NCBI GenBank assembly: GCA_003342895.1
Contig: PTFA01000055.1
Span: forward strand, 3,131,629 to 3,195,628
Direction: 5' to 3'
Source of the DNA: Casuarius casuarius
Taxonomy: Eukaryota; Chordata; Aves; Casuariiformes; Casuariidae
DNA: 64,000 bases
Part shown: piece by piece, positions 33,229 through 46,535 of the stretch
How positions within the stretch are numbered: position 1 is the stretch's first letter
Layout: each line of letters starts with the position of its first letter
Notes under the pieces: model-generated
Database searches by the model: none
Told to the model about the DNA's origin: nothing
The model's input: only the letters and a program-made list of their open reading frames with translations
Translations under genes and position numbers: made by a program

Positions 33229-36200
33229 CAAAATGGAATTTCTGATGGAGAAATAAGCCTTGCATTTCGGGTGCTCCTGTCTGCTTTAATATTCAGTTAC
33301 TTACATAAAGTGTAAATGCTGAAAAGAAGAGACACGAAAAGCACAAACTTTTATATAGGTTTACTGCATTCTTTATGAGTTCATCAAACATAAGCTAGAG
33401 AAAGTTATTTTGTGTGTGTGTGAATGTGTATGTGTATATATGAGCGTGAGAAATTCTGAAAGCTCTTGGTTTCACCAAAGGCAAAAAGAGAGATACCAAA
33501 AAGTTGGCAAGTTTGACACAGTGAGAAGACCATTTGCTTTCACCTATCTTAAATATGTATTTTGAGAGGTAATTAATAAATGATTTTCTGATGAGATATG
33601 TTTGAGGTGCCAAGGGCATGATTACTTCTTGCACTATTATTACTTCTACTACAGTAAACTACAGTTTTCACTGTTAAAATATTAAATACGATTTCAGAAA
33701 TAGTAATAGCATCATTTGTCACCTTGCTTCTCTGCTCATGGGTGCAGCCTGAAGCAAAAACTGTTCCCCCTTGCACATAAATCCACATCCCCTGTGGATT
33801 TAAAAGTCAGTGCCTAATAGGAAGCCAAACACTTTGCAAGGCCAATGAGAATTACACTCTTCATCATCAAAAATCTATCCAGTTTCTTGTGCCACTTGTG
33901 TCACTGATAATATTTTACTGAATTTCTCAGTCAGTGAAACAATCTTTTGGAAATAAGTCTGTCTGAAGGGCTCATATGCACAGGCTAACCTGTGAAAGGG
34001 CTTTTAAGTCATGAAGCACTTGTCTAATCATAAGCTGGATAACATTTTTTTATAATTAATAACTTTGGTGTTTCTGGAGTTGCCTGAAATTTTGTGTATC
34101 TAAGTGTAGGATCTGATGACAAACTGAAGATGAATCTTTGTGTTACTCTCAAAGATGAAGTGATAGATGTCATGGGATTGATACAGTCGAGCTGGATGGG
34201 CTGGCCAGGATATTAGGAACGTGTAGGAGATTCACATTCCTTCCACATTATGGAACCTAGCTGGAAGGGCGTTCACGCTAATCTCCATGCCGTGGTAGTT
34301 GGAGGGTGGGGTGCTGGCACATAAATATTTTTGATCTAGACATGAATGGACACAGCTCATGCTGAGAATAGAGTTGATCAGGAATTTTTATCTGAATGTT
34401 TAATCGACGGTAAAATGAACTTTTGAAACTGAAGGTTTCTACAGTAAAATACTGATTTCCCTGAAAGATCTAGTTTTCCATTAAAAAAAAAATTCAATTT
34501 TGAGTTGGTTTGACCTGATTAGGAATATTTCAGGTTTTGAATGGACTGAAGATATTTTCTGGTATTCAATTTAAAAAAAACCCTGTGTTTCCTATTCTCT
34601 CCCAGAGGCTCCCATTCTCTCCCAGGGGTAGAGATAATTCCATAATACAAAGCAGTCTTAACTGCGCAGTATATGGTATGACTCCCTGGATCTGCTGAGT
34701 AAGGAAAACCATAAGAAAGATGGAGACACTGCCATGAACAAATGATGTTGAATTGACTTGAACAGTTCAGTAATCTGAAAACTAGGAAAGACAGATTACA
34801 TAATTGGATTAAAGATGGAGTAATGTGCCAATACTTTCAAAACCTATTTTGCAGAGTTTCTATTTTGCCAAAGTTCTTAGGATTTTGTAAACATTTGTCC
34901 TGCTACAAAGCCAAATGTTAGAATGCTGATATGGATAGACTGATTTTAAAAAAAGAAGTAGTCAACAGATTAGAAGTGCCACCGTAATTAATAAGTTTGC
35001 TTTGTATTATGCTGATGATGCAAGAGCTACTCCCTTGGGTGCTTTACAGCTGAATGTTCAAGTGTCTTCAATTACAGTTAATGGCCTAGGGCTCTCTGGC
35101 TCCCCTCTGCAACCCTGGTGCTTGAGCACAGACATGAGGCAGCTGGTTACGTGAGTATACTTTGGGAAGAATATCACTCTGACTAACCTTGAAGGCAGAA
35201 TTGTTTCCATGGCATTTCTGCAGAATTTGCTGTTCAGCAGGAAAGCCCTGAGTGTTGGTCCTGGAAGCTGGTATTGGATGGTATACCTGGACAACAAGCC
35301 AGCCCTTTCTCCATATACTTTCCATGCCCCCGTGTGCCAGCCACATTGCTTTGGGGCGTTTTTTGCCCAGCTACCCTTTGAGTAACAACAGTGTGGTTAG
35401 TATCTGCAGTACTTACTTCTCTTAGCTTTCTCTTAGCTTGGTGTTTGCACGGTGGTGGTGGGGTGTTCTTTCCTTGGTGTTCAATGTCTTCTGTGTTTTC
35501 TGTCACGCATGTGAAACAAAGTTACTGACAGCCAATAGTGAGAGTGCTGCACTGGAAATATTTAAGCAAGTGCTTATTTACATGCCGTGAATGCAGCATC
35601 CCTATTAAATCACAGGGGGAGGGGCAGAGCTCTTCTGGGTCACTTTAGGTAATTGCAGCAATTTAGTTAAAATGGCTCAACAATTATTCTTGCTGTTCTA
35701 TGGAAATCTTTCTGTCCACTTCCACATCCACATGTCTGAGTGGGGAAAAAAACAGTTTCATTCTGATTCAGAATAATTTACACATCACTTTGCCTATCTC
35801 ACACCTGGATAATAAAACTGGGCTTCAGAGTGAAATGCAAGTAGGGGGTTGTTGGAAATGAAGCCATTCAGCAACAAAAAGTGGAATATGAGATTATTCT
35901 TCTAGAATCTTGCAGCACATAAAAACAGGCAGAGTGAAAAAATAAGTACTTATATATGCCTTTACCAATGGAGTTTTTTTCAGTATTGGCATGTTTTTTT
36001 TTATCTTTTGCAAACATAACCCATCAAACAAGAAAAGCAACAGCAAACAGAATAGAATTAATTTCCCTCTAATGAGTGCTTTATTGGTTACTGAGTGTTT
36101 AGATAGTTATGAGAATGTACAATACAACAAATGTAGAATTACCTTGCCTTTATATCAAGAAAACAAATTTTGCTGGGAACAATGGGTTTGTGTTGCAACA

Positions 36201-37612
36201 AACACTCGGAGAGAAATTGCCGGTAACACTAAAAGGTAAGCAGTGAAGATGACAGATAATTGCAGATGTAGGAGGCAAGTGACAGGCTAAGAGGAACTCT
36301 GCCTGCTTTCCGAGTGTGAAAGAGCTGTCTTGGGTTAGGCCATGCTAGGGTTGTGTCAGCATACAGTGGTTTAGAGTAATTTCTCCAAGGATGCTTTGCA
36401 TTGTTGTCACCAGCATTGCGGCAGAGAGATTTTGGATGTGTTTGACACTGGCTTAATTCAGCCTTTACTTGTGCATGGCGAGGCTGATACAGGAAGATTA
36501 TGAATATTAATCTCTGCTCTGAGTCTGACCACAAAGCCCCAGAGGTTCGGTTTTTATCCAAAAAGACTAGCTTAGCAACATAACTGACCTTGTTAGAAAA
36601 CTTGTTGACCAGTAGTATTTACGTTGCTAACGACAAATGTCTGAGGAATTGATCCCTGGCCTCCATTTAAGTGGTAAGGATGGCTACTTGTATTGCTCAG
36701 GGCTCCCTCTGCCTTCTACAAGTTGGCAAAACTGCATAATGATTGGTTTGAGTCTTTTATGAGATCTAAGGTATCATTATTAATGTTTTGTGTGTAGGGT
36801 TTTTTTTTCCAGTTCAAAGTATCTGCAATACTATAAGATCTGCATCACAGCCCACCAAAGTGGTGTTTTCATGGTAATGTGTTAAAGTTATGTTACATGT
36901 GCTGGGCTGTAGGACGGTAAGATAGTGGTGCTTGGTGGCTTGGCCTTCTGGGATAGTGTTGGAAGCGGTGTGCAGAGAGCCAGACACAGCACAGGCTTAT
37001 ACACGCTGCCGCCCTGGAGCAAAGTGTCCTCAGAACCAGGTCTCGGTTTCATCTTGGAGCACACTAGTGTGGAAGATTGGGGGACAGAAACTGTGAACAA
37101 AAATAAGAGAGAACCTGTTCGACTTTGTCTCATTGTCTATTCTCCTCTTGCTGATTTTTATCCATCTGTGACCTGCTGTCTTGCATGTGCACAGGAAGCT
37201 CGTGTAAGCTGGGTTTGTTCCATGCGTGTGTGCAGGCTGGGAGGGAGGCAAATGAGAGTGTGGCATCTGTGTCCTATGCAGGGATATTTGTTCAGGTGAG
37301 GTGGTGTTACCAGGTGCTTAGGGCCTGGCCTGTTCCAGCACTGGCCTGTCAGTTTTTTGTTTTTTGTTTTTTTTTCCCTTGCATGGCATTTGAGCAAAGG
37401 CCTGTGTTTCCCTGTGGTGACTCTCATGCTTCCAGAAGCACCAGATCTCAGTTCTAATTCAAAAGGCTTCAATCAGCAATATGAGCAGCTCCTTCCACTC
37501 CTCTGGTCAGACTTCAAGACCTGGTGCTACAGCCCATCAACAAGAAGTATTCACAGGTCTTTGAAATCAACTTCATCCAGGAGAATGATTTCACCAGTCA
37601 CCATTCTCTCAT
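33229..37612. other. anonymous non-coding sequence
   Basis: Contains a TG/TA tract at 33411-33441 and a 15-bp direct repeat (CCATTCTCTCCCAG core) at about 34590-34626. A minus-strand open frame at 35234-35506 has a donor-like AA|GTAAGT near 35415 but no convincing acceptor. Nothing else supported. Confidence 0.5.
33411..33441. repeat. (TG)n/(TA)n microsatellite
   Basis: A short imperfect TG run grading into TATG and TATA. Confidence 0.85.
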
Positions 37613-37647
37613 GTAAGTCTGATACCTCCATCTTATATCAGACTTAC
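37613..37647. repeat. perfect 12-bp inverted repeat (hairpin)
   Basis: Arms GTAAGTCTGATA (37613-37624) and TATCAGACTTAC (37636-37647) are exact reverse complements with an 11-nt loop. The outer ends present GTAAGT, a consensus 5' splice site, on both strands. Confidence 0.9.
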
Positions 37648-40319
37648 TCATCCCTCTTTCCTCTATCTTCTATTCAACTTCAGTGTGTGAGTGTGGGTAC
37701 AGGACAGTTTGGCTGTTGAGCCGCAGCCCTCCCTCCTTTTTGCTGTTTGGTCCATGGCACTCTGCCGTGGGCTCAGAGTCTGCCGTTATTTCATAGGTTT
37801 GGATATTAAGTGGTGATATCTGTATGGTGTATTAAGTGGTGTATATTCGTATGGGATCAATACAACAGTGCTGGTAGCTGCAACAGCGGAGTATGCAGCA
37901 ACACTGACATTTTTACCCTCAGGAGTTGCTCACAGCATCATAATTGTTATCCCAACTGCTTTTTGTGAAACGCAAACTCACACTATTGTGGAAACTGGGG
38001 AGCACAAGGGAATGCTTTCCTTGGAGCCAGCTTTTGCAATGCAAGATTCCAAGGGATTCGTGAGCAGTGGCAGGTAAATGGGGGTGGCAGGATGTTGGCT
38101 GAGAAGCAAAGTGTTTCTTGAAATTGTTCCAGATTTTCCTGTGCAGACAAAACAAGACCCTTCCAGCTGTGAGATCTAGGATTTGCACAGGCTGCTGGCT
38201 TGGTACTTGGCCTTGGTTTGTCTAGCAAGAGAGGGAAGAGTTTGACTCTAAATGGATGCAGAGGCTGCTTCTCCCCGTGCTGCAGAGTGCAAGCGGCAGG
38301 TGCAGGCCTGCCTTCCCCATGAAAGGGGACTGGGTTCCCAAGGAGCTCCAGCTCCGATGGCAAGTTGTCTTGCTCAAAAGTGTGAGGAGCTGTAAGCCTT
38401 GGTTAGATGGCAGACGAATGTGGACTCCATGGGCCCTCTGATGTAAGAGAAAAGTTCAGCACAGGCTGTTAGGGTATTTTGTAACAATAAATTAAAAGAA
38501 GGGCAATTTGGCAATGGCTTAGGACAGGCTGCATTTTAATCTCCTCTCCAACTTTTATAACTTCTGGGAAAACAAAACATATAAATTAGCTTGCTTTTCC
38601 TGAAATACCTAATAAAATTGTGGGTACTTAGCCAAAAACCAATGCCAACGTTTTCTTTGGTTTATTTTTATAACAAGGGTTGATAATGTTTTTTCTGAAT
38701 TGGAGCTGCCAATTTCAGCCTCAGATACCACAGCAGAAAAGAAACTTGCAGGTAATTTATTGAAGTGAACAAGACAGTTTGTCTGTTACAATGTTTAACC
38801 ATGCTCATTGGAGAACTAAGCTAGTATACTACCTCTGCTCTCTTTTGCATTGCTGCTGCTGCTATGTCTGAGTTTGTTCCAGCCACTGCATAGGCTAGGT
38901 TATCTGCTAGATAGTGGCTCCCACTCTGATATTATTGGTGTAGTATCATGTCATCTTTATTAGTTTATATCTGTGTATGATATAATGATGTTCAGAGAGG
39001 CTATAAGAGGAAGTCTTGCAAACATATCTTTTACACTTGCTGCTCTCTCCCAAAATACAGTATCAGAAGAGAGGTAGAAAAAGTACATCTGGATGGTGAC
39101 AACTAAATCTCACTTATTAGAAAATTGCTTGTAGCTTTCCAAAAGCATATTAATTTCCTGTACTTTATGCATATTATGTTGACTCTACATGACCCTTCAG
39201 CATTCTGCAAATGCAGAACACCATGGAAAAGTACTAACCTTCTCCAGCTCATTAGCACAGGTATCTAGATGCCTATTTAGTCTTCAGTGTGACATTTCGT
39301 TAATGATGCCAGAAGCATTTTATATTTTAAGCTGTATATTTTTTCTGATTTATTTTTTTAAAAGCATCCTTTATTTTCTGCCAAAGTACAGTAAATGAAA
39401 CTGGAAATAATTGTTAGCAGTGTTAGAAAAATAACTTGTCAAAAATGTCTTTGATGCACTACTTAGGAGTATTAAAGTTATGACTACACAGGTATTTTCA
39501 AGAATACAGAGCTTATGCATACAAATATGAAGTGCAGCTAGTTTTGCCTTAGATGTTCACCGGGTATTATTCAGAGCATCAGTACTAATGCATTTGAAAA
39601 AAGGTGTCTGTCCCTCTGTTTTCTATCACTAGGATTAGACTGGCTCTTGAGAGCCACACAGGGCTCTCAATACAAGACAAGGGCACAATAATGTCTTTAA
39701 AGAATATGCTGTTGTCAGCAAATGTTTAAAACGTACAGTAGTTATGTACATCAAGCAATATACATTTCAGAAGTATTGACTCATAGAAGTGACATCCTAC
39801 CTGACAGTAGAATAAGCATCTGTGAAACTTAAGAGGTGAGAGTGTGAGATTTAAAATCCCTATGAAAAACTACTCCCTACTAGTCTTCTTACTAGTTTTA
39901 CTAATAGTAAAATGGCAGCTTCTGCTATTTCAGGAATGTCTCAGTCCCCTGGTAAGAGGCTTTGTTAGTCCCTCTTATTCGTTACTGACCAAACCTGCAG
40001 ACGTCTGAAACATCAGTTTGCTAAACTGATGGGGACTTTTGAGGTAGTGTTCATTATAAGAAATGGAACAGGAAAGCATTTTACAGTGCAGGGGGAAAAA
40101 AAAAAAAATCTAAAAATGAGGAAGCACCACAGAAAGGAAAACTGATATATATCACAAACTTCTAGGGCATGGCTGCATGCTGTTTTTTAGTTAAAGTACA
40201 GATTATCAAAGGCAGAAAGTGCCTTTCTAAGTCTTGGACTTTATGCATTCTAGGTCTTCCATTTCCAAGAGGAGGTAGATATGCTTATAGCAGTTTAGGT
40301 AGCCATTAAAATACATTTT
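37648..40319. other. anonymous non-coding sequence
   Basis: No gene supported. A 13-nt A-run lies near 40096-40108. A short direct repeat built on TTAAGTGGTG occurs at about 37806-37850. Confidence 0.5.
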
Positions 40320-40334
40320 TGTTGTTGTTGTTTT
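40320..40334. repeat. (GTT)n microsatellite
   Basis: Four GTT units flanked by T. Confidence 0.8.
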
Positions 40335-40442
40335 CTATATTAGGCACCTTTTACATTTCTAATGGTTTATTCTTTGTTTCTTATTATTGGTAAGTTGTGA
40401 TTTCTGTAATGTAGACCTTAATGATTTTGCTTTTCTGTAAGT

Positions 40443-40488
40443 CAGAGAGAGGGAGAGAAAGGGAGAGTGTGTGTGTCCATCCGTCCAT
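40443..40488. repeat. GA-rich / TG / CCAT low-complexity tract
   Basis: A purine-rich GAGAGAGGGAGA run passes into TGTGTG and then CCATCCGTCCAT. It is a compound simple repeat. Confidence 0.8.
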
Positions 40489-40878
40489 ACCCCTATAGGA
40501 ACAAAGTAATTATCAATGCCAAACAAGATTTGAAACAGGTTCCCAGCTCCAAAGTCGATTCCTTGGTTATTTGTATAAACTTTAACCCTATCTTGTGACT
40601 TAGCCAAGTTTTAAACACAGTTTTCCAAAATTTCAAGAATGCAAAATAATATTAATTGCATTTCTGTACATTTTTGCCTGTGCTCAGTTACTGTGCTTGG
40701 GTCCTGAATATTTTGGTATTCTGTTAGCAGCTCTTTGTGACAGTGGTTTCTCAGATTATATTCAGTGTATTATATTTTTGCCTTTTTAATGATGATGAAA
40801 GAGACTAGGGAGCTTGGGAACTGGATGGAATTTTTACTGAAGCTGCCCCTAAATAGTGTGTAGGAGGCAATTGACTTT

Positions 40879-40892
40879 GGGGGGGGGGGGGG
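40879..40892 (+). repeat. poly(G) run (14 nt)
   Basis: Fourteen consecutive G. Such a run is rare in vertebrate DNA and prone to sequencing length errors. Confidence 0.9.
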
Positions 40893-43800
40893 AATCACAC
40901 AGGATTAGCTTGCACTACAGAAAGTGTGGATACATGGGTTTTGCATGGTAGCACAAGGGCGTGTGGGTAAAGGAGAGCTACCAAGTATAATAATATTTGT
41001 ATTTACATAGTAGAGAGGTGTCTGATAATACAGAAAATGCTGAAATGCCGCTCTGCATTTAAACTTACAATATGGTGGTTATAACAGATTTTAAAAGTTT
41101 TTGTAAATTGTAACAAACCTACTTGTAATGGAGTTATGTGGCCAGAACATTTCCAGAGAAATGTAGTTTTATTTAAAGAGCTATTCTGCCAAGGGCAAAC
41201 TGCTTTGCTGAAATGAGCTCATTTTGGTAAGGATTCTGAATTCTGAAGGCTGTGGATACAGAGCGAAGAAGGGCTGTGCTTTACGATTCCAGGGCGTCTC
41301 ATAGAAACACCCTGGTGGACTCTGGCTTCGTCCTCAAACAGAGACTCGATGAGAGTCAGGGAAAGGCTCTTGTGTTTGCCACACCAGTTTTAAAACCACT
41401 ATTTCATGAAAACACTCAGAGGCAGCAATGATTCTGAAATGAGGATGCCAACTGCAAAACAGGAACATGGTTCTCCAGTTGGCTGTAGGATTACACAAAG
41501 ACAAGAATCCTATAAAGAGCTTTAACTGAGCATAGGCCTGCCCCCTGACCATCAGTCCTAGTCACAGATCTGGTATTCGGTGATACAAAGCTTCACCATG
41601 AAGGAGCTGGTTTGGTTGGGAAAGTACTGACACCTATTTGGCAAGAGAGTGATCTCTGGGATGAGTGATACATATATTTAATGATGAGCTATTCTAGTCT
41701 TTTTGAAGAGAGCGCTTTTAAACCAGGTTCTAAATAGGATTTTTGACAAAAGTAAGGTTAATGAGTCACTAATCTGCATCTCATCAAGTAAATTACCTTA
41801 AAAATATTTATAGTGAACTCTTACCTATTACAATAATTAGTAGGAGCTGCTATAACTAAAAAAAAAAAAAAATCTAGATCCTGAAAAGACTCCTCCCCTG
41901 ACCACTTCTGTGCTTTACTGAAGATTTATTTTAAATGGTACTAAATTTATTGCATAATCATATGATGAGGCATTAAAAGTCTCTTTTGCTGTGTCTCATT
42001 TTAATTTTTGCTTTTGTTAGTTGCTAAAATGTTAGGTGTGTATTTAAATAGAGGTGGGACCCAGATGGAGTATTGAGATCTGCAGCTGAATTTTTAACAC
42101 ACTAGCATTAAGAGCATCATGTATCTTGGCATTTGGGAGGAGGAGGGAAAAAAGAAAAAAAAAAAAAAAAAAAACCACACAACCTTCCTCTCACACTGAT
42201 ATGAAACCAAAATGTTAAATCTCCTCTCCTGCATCCAACTGCACCAACAAGTGAAAAGGTATTAATAAGGAAGAGCATTGAGCAGAGTGACTTTTCTAGT
42301 CGAGAAAAACAGGATGTATTTATGCATCATTTCCCAATGTAGTTTTAGAGATGGAGTAGGTAGCAAAAGGACCATATGTTTAAAAAAAGGGCTGTGAGAT
42401 TCTGTGTGGCATAACGACAAGTGTGGGAAGGCATATTTATTAGGAAAAAAAGTGCAAGTAAATATTCATGGAGAAGAGTGGATTGGAACAGTTTTAAAGG
42501 TTATAAAAATACTCCCTAGGCTATTTGTCTTTGTTTCACTGCAGTCATTTTCCATTTTTTTTCCCTTTGAAACATAAGGTGTCATTTGTTTTGCTGGGCT
42601 TGCTGACCATATTGGATCTGAATCAAGAGAAAGTCACCGGTAGGTAACTCCCAACCACAGATAAACCTGCCGGAAGAGAGAGGTTTTTATTTTTTTGGCA
42701 GTACTCCTTCCGAGTAACTCCTGGCTGATTCACTCCTAAGCTTTATCATTTTTATTCTCACTATTGGAGAGAAGAGGAGGATTGGCAAGACAGCGTGCTG
42801 TGATTGCAGGGTGATGAATGCAACTTTAGATTGTGTGTCATAATGCATATTGCCATCAGAGAGAGAATTAAAACTATTTTCTTGCAGAAGGTGTGAGAGT
42901 GAAAACCCCACCATGTTCAGTGAGGCAAACAGATACAGACTTAAGTCTTGAGCAGCATTATTAACCTGCATAAAATGCCCTTGCAATCTTATTCTCATTG
43001 CTGAGGGAAAAGTGTCTATACCACAAAGGGAAAAATTGGTAACTTCTTTGTCAATCTTGTCATGAAGTGAAAGAATGAACGATAGCAGGTGATGGACAGG
43101 GTCCTGAGGGACCGGGGAATAGTACTGGGCTAAGCAGTACAAGTTTGCATTGCAGTTATTTGTACTTTGCTGCCTTTGTACATAAATATAGAAGTATGCC
43201 TTCTGTTTCTATTCACCATCATCATAAGAATTCTAGGACAAATTTTGCTACATAATTGCTGTACAGTCTTAAGATGGGTATCAAATCTATAGTCCCCAGG
43301 ATTTTAGTGCTTATTCACTGACAAAACATCAGAACTTGAACCTAGTTAGTTAGCTACCTAGTTCAATTCAGGAGCGAATGAAATCCTATTTATAAAGAAT
43401 TATATTTATGACAACAAGCTACCTGGAGACAGAGATGCTCATGGCAGTGTGTGTCTTTAGACCAGCAAATTCCCAGTCCTGAATCCAAAAAAACCCGAAA
43501 CATCATCACCACCTTTTCAGGCTAAGTTTACCAAATAATAACCTGTTTACCCAAAATGCAGACCAAAAGTCTTTTAATGTACATTATGTGAGAAGGCAGA
43601 AGTATCAGAGGATTCTTAATGGGATCCTGACCTAATTAAGATAAAATGAAAAGATTCCCTTGGGTACCTGGATCATATGTAGGTCAGGCATACTTTCACA
43701 TTCCCTCAGGTCATTCTTCATGAAGGGACAGTAGGATATGATACATAGATTTGCATTTTTGAAGCTGGTAAAATCTGAGCTCACAGAAGAGAGAAACACT

Positions 43801-45041
43801 TTTTATTCTGTCCAAGTGAGGAGTCCTCATTTAGCTGCTGACAATTCACGATGCATCGAGCACTAAAGAATACATCTGGCTCTTTCGTAGTCATGCTGTT
43901 TATAGCTACCAGCTGTAAAACTGGCTTTTAATTAGTCAGTTGAACAGAAAAGACTGAAAACACAGCAAGAGATGAAGTAGGTGTCTGTGAGGCTACAGAA
44001 TAATCATTTCTGTTCTAATTATACATAAAGGCTTGGTTAAAGTTCAGCCTTTCCTTGCAAAATGTCTCATTCCTACTTACTGCTGAAAATGTTCCTGAAA
44101 CTGTTTTCTTACTGTTGTTGTTCCTTCACTTAATGAAGTGTTTCTCCTGAAATATAAAAAGATTTTTACTTGGGTATTTTTAAGATTCTCTATCTGATTA
44201 TGGAGGTGAGTCTGAAAAGTAAATTTTCTGTCCTGGATAAAGGGTTTGTTACAAGGACTAGAAAGACTCCTACCGTGGTCAGTGAGTTTTGATTCTGGCC
44301 TCCTGTTTGCCCTTGGCGCAGATGCTGCCCTCTCGGGCCCGTCAGAGAAGGGAGAAGGCTTGGCACTTGTCGGGTAATATTGCCAGTCTGTTCTTTCAGC
44401 TACTTGGCAAACTATGTTTGTGAAGTTTGTAGAGATGTTTGAATAAAACAAAGTACTCTTTGTCAAATAATGTAACAAACAAACATTGGCTAAGTTGACA
44501 TTTTTCAGCTGTTACTGTACTTGACACATTGGGTTTTACTGTTACTTTTCAGTCCAATTAGAGGGGAACGCATAGGTAGCTTTAATGTTTTATCAGTGTT
44601 ACCAACTATTTAATAGAAGTTGTGTGAGGATAGGTTTCACTGACAGCATGGAGAGCAAAAGACAACTGTATTTAGTCTACTTCCAATACTGAATATTCAT
44701 GTTATAATACCTGTACCTTCTCCACACTGTTGCAGCGCTTTCAGGTTCTTTACCTATCAAGGTGCCAAAGCAAAAAAACCCACAGTAACAAGAGTCAGTA
44801 GAGACTCTTTGATGCTCAGATGACAAATATATGATGGCAGATTTGGGTTTTAAGCCAACCCCTTATAACATTATTTTGCTTATCCTTTCCCTCCGGGGTA
44901 TGGACAGGCTCTTCTAAAATTGTAAAAGAAGAAAATCTTACAGGTGAGATGCTTAATACGATCATATGGAACAATCAGAATAATTTCTGATGGAGAACTA
45001 AGGTTTTGCCTGTATAATGTATAATAAAGTATCTTTTGAAA
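40893..45041. other. anonymous non-coding sequence with A-runs
   Basis: Includes a 15-nt A-run at 41858-41872 and a longer A-rich tract at 42148-42174. Minus-strand open frames at 42687-43142 and 44077-44478 have no adequate splice pair. The second contains a short CpG-richer segment (about 44274-44402) that could be worth a homology search. Confidence 0.45.
42148..42174. repeat. poly(A) tract
   Basis: Twenty-seven positions, all A except one G. No retrocopy could be recognised immediately upstream (the preceding sequence is GGGAGGAGGAGG), so it is more likely a simple repeat than a retroposon tail. Confidence 0.85.
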
Positions 45042-45064
45042 TTTCTTTCTTTCTTTCTTTCTTT
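45042..45064. repeat. (TTTC)n microsatellite
   Basis: Five to six TTTC units. Confidence 0.9.
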
Positions 45065-45453
45065 AAGTGAAAAAAGAACATCCCCAAATTGAAATACGAT
45101 AGTTGGAGATGCTTCAGTGGTGACTCATCAGAGCTACTGTTCAGTTACAACATGTCCTTGTTCTCTCACACGCACTGGATTCCCCATCGGGGCTTCATCT
45201 TGCATAGTGCAGCAGGAGCGGGAAGTCTCATCCACATTTCTAGATATTACTTGTAGGAAAGATTATGAGGCATCATTTGAAATGGAGTCTGACTAGGAAC
45301 AAGGAGCTTCTGTACCATAACTCCAATGAAACACCCAAGAGTTCTGAATAAAAATATTTGGATTTTAGCTAGAGTGTTTCAGCTTTTGAGTCATCTTTGA
45401 AAAGTTTAGAATTGCAAAATACAAAAGAATATTGTTCATACAAATGTAACTAC

Positions 45454-45470
45454 TTTTTTTTTTTTTTTTT
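45454..45470. repeat. poly(T) tract
   Basis: Seventeen consecutive T. Confidence 0.9.
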
Positions 45471-46159
45471 AAAGACTGTTCATAGCACAGCAACTCACTA
45501 TGGTCCAAGATGATAGTTCTGTGCAAAGAGCAGCTATGGACATATTACCACAGCTGACTTATCATAGCCATATATGCGATATGTCTACCTGTTTGTTTTT
45601 ACTGCATTTGCTCTTCATCACTGAATAGGACACAAGGATGCTTTCATCTTGACTGGTTTCATGAACACACAGCTGTTACCATACAACTCTCTCTTTTCTA
45701 TTGTGATCCTCAATAAATGTGTGAGAGGGCTACACAGGGTACAAAGTCTCCGTATGAAAGTGTGAACCTTCAGTAAAGTAGACCAAAGGCAGCTAACCTT
45801 TAGTAATAAAGCATGAATAATAAATTATGTAGCTGTACCTATGGCACCTTTTGTTTACATTTTCATGAGAAGAAATATCAGGGAAAAATGTTAATGATGG
45901 AGGTAGATAATTCATAACAGATTCTCGGGATAGCCGCAGATGCTAAAGATGGGATTCATCTGACCCATTTTAGAAATTTACTTTCATGAGAGGAACTGTG
46001 CCCTACAAGTGCCTCTTTCTCTACACTGAGCATAAAAGGAGTTCACTGTGACTATTTTAGACATAATCGTCTGTATTTGCTCAGCTGAATCTTACTGTCA
46101 TGTGTGAATGCCTAAGATTTTATTTAACACAGATTGAAAGAGAATAAACACACAGGGGT

Positions 46160-46225
46160 GAGTGTGTGTGTGTGCGTGTGTATAAAATATATATATATAT
46201 ATGTGTATATATATATATATATAAA
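46160..46225. repeat. compound (TG)n(TA)n microsatellite
   Basis: A TG run with one CG interruption is followed by two AT blocks separated by GTGT, about 66 bp in all. It is the largest simple repeat in the window. Alternating purine-pyrimidine sequence of this kind can adopt Z-DNA or cruciform forms. Confidence 0.95.
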
Positions 46226-46435
46226 TTGGGGGAGGAATAACAAGCTGAAGAGTGATGTGGGCTGTAGAAAGAAAATCAGTAGCTTTTCTTACAAAGGAAA
46301 CAAAGCTAAATCACATGGACCAGACTGTGAACAGCTACCACTAATGAGCAGTCACATTAGCTATTACTAACGACAATGCAAATGTTTCTCTGAGCAACTG
46401 CTCACAATCTGGCCCTGAGTTTTAAAGCAGATACT

Positions 46436-46535
46436 GGAAAAACAAAAAAGAAAAAAAAAAAAATTGAGGATGGATGAAAGGAAAAGGAAAGAGAAGAAAA
46501 ATGGGAAAAAAGAGAGAGAGCAAAAGATATGGGGA
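46436..46535. repeat. purine-rich low-complexity tract
   Basis: About 100 nt almost entirely A and G on the plus strand, including a 13-nt A-run and GAGAGAGAG. It is a strong purine-pyrimidine strand asymmetry, possibly mirror-repeat forming. Confidence 0.75.

Noticed and set aside
42148..42174. Poly(A) tail of a processed pseudogene
   Set aside because: The upstream sequence shows no degraded reading frame, no AATAAA and no target-site duplication.
42687..43142. 151-codon minus-strand open frame
   Set aside because: No splice pair and no family resemblance; retrotransposon origin was considered, but no CR1 signature is present.
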